Assembly: GCA_964469815.1 (NCBI GenBank)
Contig: CAYXZC010000001.1
Location: 21,749-85,748, forward strand
Reading direction: 5' to 3'
Source of the DNA: MGBC163016 sp964469815
Lineage (GTDB): Bacteria; Actinomycetota; Coriobacteriia; Coriobacteriales; Eggerthellaceae
DNA length: 64,000 nt
Shown: positions 60,741 to 64,000 of the stretch, in pieces
How positions within the stretch are numbered: position 1 is the stretch's first letter
Layout: the number at the start of each line of letters is the position of its first letter
The notes under the pieces: model-generated
Told to the model about the DNA's origin: nothing
The model's input: only the letters and a program-made list of their open reading frames with translations
The model's database searches: none
Program-made: the position numbers and the translations under genes

Positions 60741-63700
60741 CTACTGCCTTTTAGACCTGCGGCGGAAAACAAGAGATCCGCAAATAGCCACGAATGATAC
60801 TGAAGCGATCCCGATGAGCAGGAGCAGCGCACCTTCGGCATCATCCGCCGTCTTCGCAAGGTCGGAACCAACACGACCTTGGTTCTGCTTAGCAGCTCCA
60901 CCAAGCGCAGACGGATCGTTCGGGCGTGTTGTCGTATCCAGCCCGCCAGAAGGCTGCTTGTTTTCCGTACCCGTCGGATCGTTGCCATCGATGATAGGAT
61001 GCCTGTTGTCCTCTTCGTCGATCGGTACCACCTCAAGCGTATAGTGCCTTGCATGATCCGGATCCGTAGCATATGAGAGCGCTATATCCCAGAAATCGGA
61101 AGCGTTATCGTCGAGTTTCTGATCATTAGCGAGTTCCTGAGTCTCGAGCTCTTGATCCTCGGCCAACTCCTGAGCATCATCCAACTCTTGATCGCCGGTC
61201 AACTCCTGAACATCGGCCAACTCCTGTAGGGAGTCAAGCGCAAATGCCGCAAGAGCAAGCGAGCGCATTCCAAGCGGATGCATCGTAAACGCGGCTATAG
61301 GTTCACGTTTGACGATGCTGCACTCCACTCCATCCGGAAGCTCCAATTTGAAGTCCTCGCTCTTCGTAGGCATTTTGGAGCGCTGGACTCTCATCTGTGC
61401 ATAATCGTTCTCGTCCCAAGTGATGGCCTGCGCCTCAATGCCTGTAAACGCAACGGAAAGGATCTTCAATTCCGAAAGATCCGGCTCATCGGGATTATCA
61501 GGATTGTCCGGGTTGTCAGGATTATCAGGGTTATCCGGGTTGTCAGGGTTATCAGGGTTATCCGGATTGTCTGGGTTATCCGGATCAGGATCATCTGGAT
61601 CTGGCTTATCGGGCACCGGATCGGTGATCGAGTCGACATGCGCGGTCAATCTTCCCTCGTTTCCGGCTTTGTCATAGAACACGATCTCATAGTCGCCGTT
61701 GGCGCTGTACTCATAGGTTCCGTCACCCTCTGCGAAGGTTATCTCCTCGCTGGGGTTGACCACTTGCACGATCATCTTACCTGTTGCCTCGTTCATATTG
61801 TAAGCAAGCGATGCGGTGGGAGGAACCCTATCGATCCAGTCAACCTTCGCTATAGCAGAGCCCTTGTTCCCGAGAGCATCTTCGAACTCGAAAGTGAACT
61901 CACCATTATCAGTGAACTTGCAAGAGTAGCCGCCCGCGCTCGTAAGATGTACAGGTTGCGACATGTCCTCAAGCGAAAGCGTTGCCGTAACGTCCTGATT
62001 CGTGGCTTTTGGCCTATCATAGGTGATGGTGGCCTTGGGAGCCTCGTGATCGATCCAATCCACCACCACCGGATAGCTTCCCTGCATGCCATCGGGATCG
62101 ATGTACTGGAAGACGAACTCACCGCTTTCTGTGAATGTGTACTCATTCTTACCGCTGTTGTTCATGATGCGATAGCCCTCGGGGAGCTCGATCGTAACAT
62201 CGACCGGATCCAGCGTCGGCTCCTCCGTTGCAGGTGAGAAGGTCACTTCGATATTCGGTGCATGCTTGATCCAATAAACGTTGGCGGTGGCGGTACCAGT
62301 ATTGCCAGCTGCATCCACCAACTCGAACGTGAAATCACCGTTGCTATCGAATGTGTGCGTTGCCCCGCCTTCGCTCGTAACGATCACACCTTCCTTATCG
62401 GGCTCCACCGTTGCGACAACGGGCTGGTCGGTGATATCGATCGTACTGTAGGTTACCGTACCTGTCGGCTCGTCTCGATCGATCCAGTCAACAGTAACCG
62501 TCCTATGCGCGACATTGCCCACCTCATCAACGAAACCGATATCGATCACATCGTTCTCAGTGAACGTGATGTTCTTGGGATCGGAGGTCAACGCACCGTC
62601 ATAGGAAGTACCATCGCTATTGAGGACGTTGACGCCGTCGGAGGTGATTATCACAGGCTCGGTGAACGTCATCGTGGCAACCACATCGCTATTGGTGGGT
62701 TCTGTCGTAGTGAAGGAAACGACCATTTCAGGCGCAGTCTTGTCGATCCAGTCAACAAGCGCCTCAGCAGTACCCTTGTTACCATCGCCATCGACGAACT
62801 CGAACGTGAAGCTTCCGTTTTCTGTGAATGTATGCGTGGTGGCGCCATTTTCGGTATTCGTCACGGTTATGGGCTTGCTAGGATTGACCAGCTCCGCCAC
62901 AACATCATGATTCGTCTTGCTGGAGATGTCGTAGCGCACTTTCGCCCGTGGCGTGGGATCGACCGTAAAGTCCTCATAGAGCTTGACATCCGCGATCGAA
63001 ACCAAACCCTTGGCTCCCAAGGGTAGATTGTTCATAGACTCAGCGGTCTTGTAAGTGAGCCTGACATACTTTGCTTGAACCGGCTCGAATGTTTCAGAGT
63101 GAAGCCCCGCGCCTGTCTTTGCAGTGGTGCCATTTGCAACGACGTCGGTCCAGTTCTTCAGATCCATGCTCACAGAGATCGAGAACTGCTGCACCAACCC
63201 GTAAGGCACGTTTATCGTTGAGTTCAAACGCTTGGGAAGAAAATCGAAGCCCGAGATGAACTTCGGTTCGTCAATCTCAATGGTGACGTAGTGAGGAAGT
63301 CCCGTCTTGCCCGTTAGCCAATATGTATTGGCATTACCGTCGAGTATGTTCGCAGGAGTGCCCAATGCTGCTCCACCGTGCGCTTCTGCGATCTTCAGGT
63401 GCCCAGGCTCGATGTAGTTGCGGTTCTCGATAATGATGTTCTCGTGATACGTGTACCAAACATAATTCGTTGCCATCTGCGTTCCCGTGGCGCGATTGCG
63501 AACGAACAGGCGCTTGTTACCCTCAAGATTGGGAGCCGTAGCGAACGAAGTCCACACCGCATCTGCTGGCACGACCTTCGCTTCCGCTTCCTCTCTTATG
63601 TCTTCGCTGATGTAATACTCCGTCAGACTAGTCGTGCCGTAAAAGCGGTTCTCCTCGTCATTGGGCGAGAACCCCGCTGTAGAGAGCGATGGCTGCGTGA

Positions 63701-64000
63701 TATCGATGGTGAAGATGTTCCCTTCCCGCGGTGCGCCGATGATGTGCACCTTGATGTCGTTCGCAGCTGTGATGCTCGCGATCTGCTGCCGCGTGAGCGT
63801 GGTCGAATCTTCATGCACCTCGACCCACGTGCTGCCCCCGTCGAGGGTGTATTCCCAGGCCACACCTGCACCTTGGAATGACTTCGCCAGAACGATCTTG
63901 TTCGCATCTGTACCATCGAACGAGAATGTGGCAACGCGATTGTCAACATAGCCGAGCAATGCATTCGCAACGGCATTGATCTCCTTGGCCTGAATGGACT
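60741..64000 (-). CDS. sortase-anchored surface protein, 3' part (discoidin and Ig-like repeats)
   Basis: The frame is open to the window edge, so the N-terminus is missing; at least 1085 residues are present. Counting from 63959, it has an F5/8 type C (discoidin) domain (about 175-330; ILDGNANTYWLTGK, YVRLTYKTAESM), about six Ig-like repeats of about 80 residues ending DWIDxxxP (about 335-775), a DNP tandem repeat (about 783-823), a domain shared with the peptidase at 13547-21874, a hexapeptide QEL insertion, LAKTADD, a hydrophobic helix and RRRSKRQ. The sorting signal has Ala in place of the usual Gly. Discoidin domains bind glycans, and similar proteins carry glycosidase or peptidase domains upstream; here that part is not visible. 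Confidence 0.83.
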   Translation of the reverse strand, partial: SIQAKEINAVANALLGYVDNRVATFSFDGTDANKIVLAKSFQGAGVAWEYTLDGGSTWVEVHEDSTTLTRQQIASITAANDIKVHIIGAPREGNIFTIDITQPSLSTAGFSPNDEENRFYGTTSLTEYYISEDIREEAEAKVVPADAVWTSFATAPNLEGNKRLFVRNRATGTQMATNYVWYTYHENIIIENRNYIEPGHLKIAEAHGGAALGTPANILDGNANTYWLTGKTGLPHYVTIEIDEPKFISGFDFLPKRLNSTINVPYGLVQQFSISVSMDLKNWTDVVANGTTAKTGAGLHSETFEPVQAKYVRLTYKTAESMNNLPLGAKGLVSIADVKLYEDFTVDPTPRAKVRYDISSKTNHDVVAELVNPSKPITVTNTENGATTHTFTENGSFTFEFVDGDGNKGTAEALVDWIDKTAPEMVVSFTTTEPTNSDVVATMTFTEPVIITSDGVNVLNSDGTSYDGALTSDPKNITFTENDVIDIGFVDEVGNVAHRTVTVDWIDRDEPTGTVTYSTIDITDQPVVATVEPDKEGVIVTSEGGATHTFDSNGDFTFELVDAAGNTGTATANVYWIKHAPNIEVTFSPATEEPTLDPVDVTIELPEGYRIMNNSGKNEYTFTESGEFVFQYIDPDGMQGSYPVVVDWIDHEAPKATITYDRPKATNQDVTATLSLEDMSQPVHLTSAGGYSCKFTDNGEFTFEFEDALGNKGSAIAKVDWIDRVPPTASLAYNMNEATGKMIVQVVNPSEEITFAEGDGTYEYSANGDYEIVFYDKAGNEGRLTAHVDSITDPVPDKPDPDDPDPDNPDNPDNPDNPDNPDNPDNPDNPDNPDNPDEPDLSELKILSVAFTGIEAQAITWDENDYAQMRVQRSKMPTKSEDFKLELPDGVECSIVKREPIAAFTMHPLGMRSLALAAFALDSLQELADVQELTGDQELDDAQELAEDQELETQELANDQKLDDNASDFWDIALSYATDPDHARHYTLEVVPIDEEDNRHPIIDGNDPTGTENKQPSGGLDTTTRPNDPSALGGAAKQNQGRVGSDLAKTADDAEGALLLLIGIASVSFVAICGSLVFRRRSKRQ
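61104..61226 (-). repeat. 18-base minisatellite encoding QEL hexapeptides
   Basis: Seven units of about 18 bases encode QELADV, QELTGD, QELDDA, QELAED, QELET, QELAND and QKLDDN. The array interrupts the shared C-terminal domain at a place where the paralogue at 13547-21874 has a short loop (AARDTQASAESD). Units have diverged at single bases, so this is an established expansion. Confidence 0.75.
61490..61593 (-). repeat. 9-base minisatellite encoding Asp-Asn-Pro
   Basis: About eleven tandem 9-base units (GAYAAYCCY with synonymous changes) encode PDNPDNP repeats, a stiff, extended linker between the Ig-like repeats and the C-terminal domain. Copy number is likely to vary between strains by slippage without breaking the frame. 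Confidence 0.85.

Noticed and set aside
61490..61593. Tandem repeats as a possible CRISPR array
   Set aside because: Units are 9 bases, contiguous, in frame with a protein and without spacers.
61278..62237. Plus-strand frame with IRVVRIIRVIRV-type repeats
   Set aside because: It is the complement of the DNP minisatellite and Ig-like repeats of the surface protein; the pattern is forced by the real gene.

Overview
This window looks like a chromosomal contig of a gut actinobacterium of the class Coriobacteriia, most likely Eggerthellaceae. The evidence is the mix of gene families: two regulators that fuse a 12-helix membrane domain to a LuxR DNA-binding domain, three separate molybdenum-bis-MGD oxidoreductase clusters with TorD chaperones, a DmsC anchor, and very large sortase-anchored surface proteins ending in LAKTG-type signals. 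The genus cannot be fixed from sequence reading alone. Two runs of exactly ten N (45937-45946 and 54736-54745) are scaffold gaps, so this is a draft or metagenome assembly.

Layout. 1-361: 5' end of an ABC exporter subunit. 528-21874 (all minus strand): a cell-surface block of a 2775-residue M26-like metallopeptidase with InlB B-type repeats, a hybrid histidine kinase, a 2009-residue leucine-rich-repeat protein, then the conserved MoxR ATPase / DUF58 / transglutaminase-like trio and a PAP2 phosphatase. Several of these genes overlap by a few bases, so they are probably co-transcribed. 21875-22411: a gene-free stretch packed with hairpins whose arms differ in sequence but stay complementary. 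22412-29915: a pyrogallol-transhydroxylase / catechol-dehydroxylase-like molybdoenzyme (two subunits, no Tat signal), a VOC protein, a divergent LuxR-type regulator and an MFS transporter. This reads as an inducible uptake-and-reduction module for a small, probably phenolic, compound. 30375-39123: a second Mo enzyme, also without a Tat signal, placed with NuoE- and NuoF-like subunits, a TorD chaperone, a YgbA-type small protein and its own membrane LuxR regulator. This suggests a cytoplasmic NAD(P)H-linked reductase of unknown substrate.

39381-43366 (plus): a LeuA/HMGL-family protein that has lost its metal-binding signatures, overlapping by one base a fusion of a sugar-phosphate-isomerase-like TIM barrel with an acyl-CoA synthetase. 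43412-49217 is an accessory island: a type II restriction-modification pair (C5 methyltransferase with an N-terminal MerR-like HTH, divergent from an Eco47II-like endonuclease), then an AT-rich DGQHR-protein / HNH-nuclease pair, an HTH protein and a small gene truncated against a TetR gene.

49156-51013: TetR regulator and divergent multipass membrane protein. 51325-52143: alpha/beta hydrolase. 52310-57882 (minus): a classical exported DMSO-reductase-type complex (TorD, DmsB, Tat-exported DmsA broken by an assembly gap, DmsC) headed by a heme-b membrane protein. An NrfD-like protein, a GntR regulator and an SPFH/band-7 protein are transcribed divergently. 60741-64000 (minus): the 3' part of another surface protein with a discoidin domain, Ig-like repeats, a DNP minisatellite and the same C-terminal domain as the giant peptidase at 13547-21874.

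No rRNA, tRNA, insertion sequence or CRISPR array was recognised.
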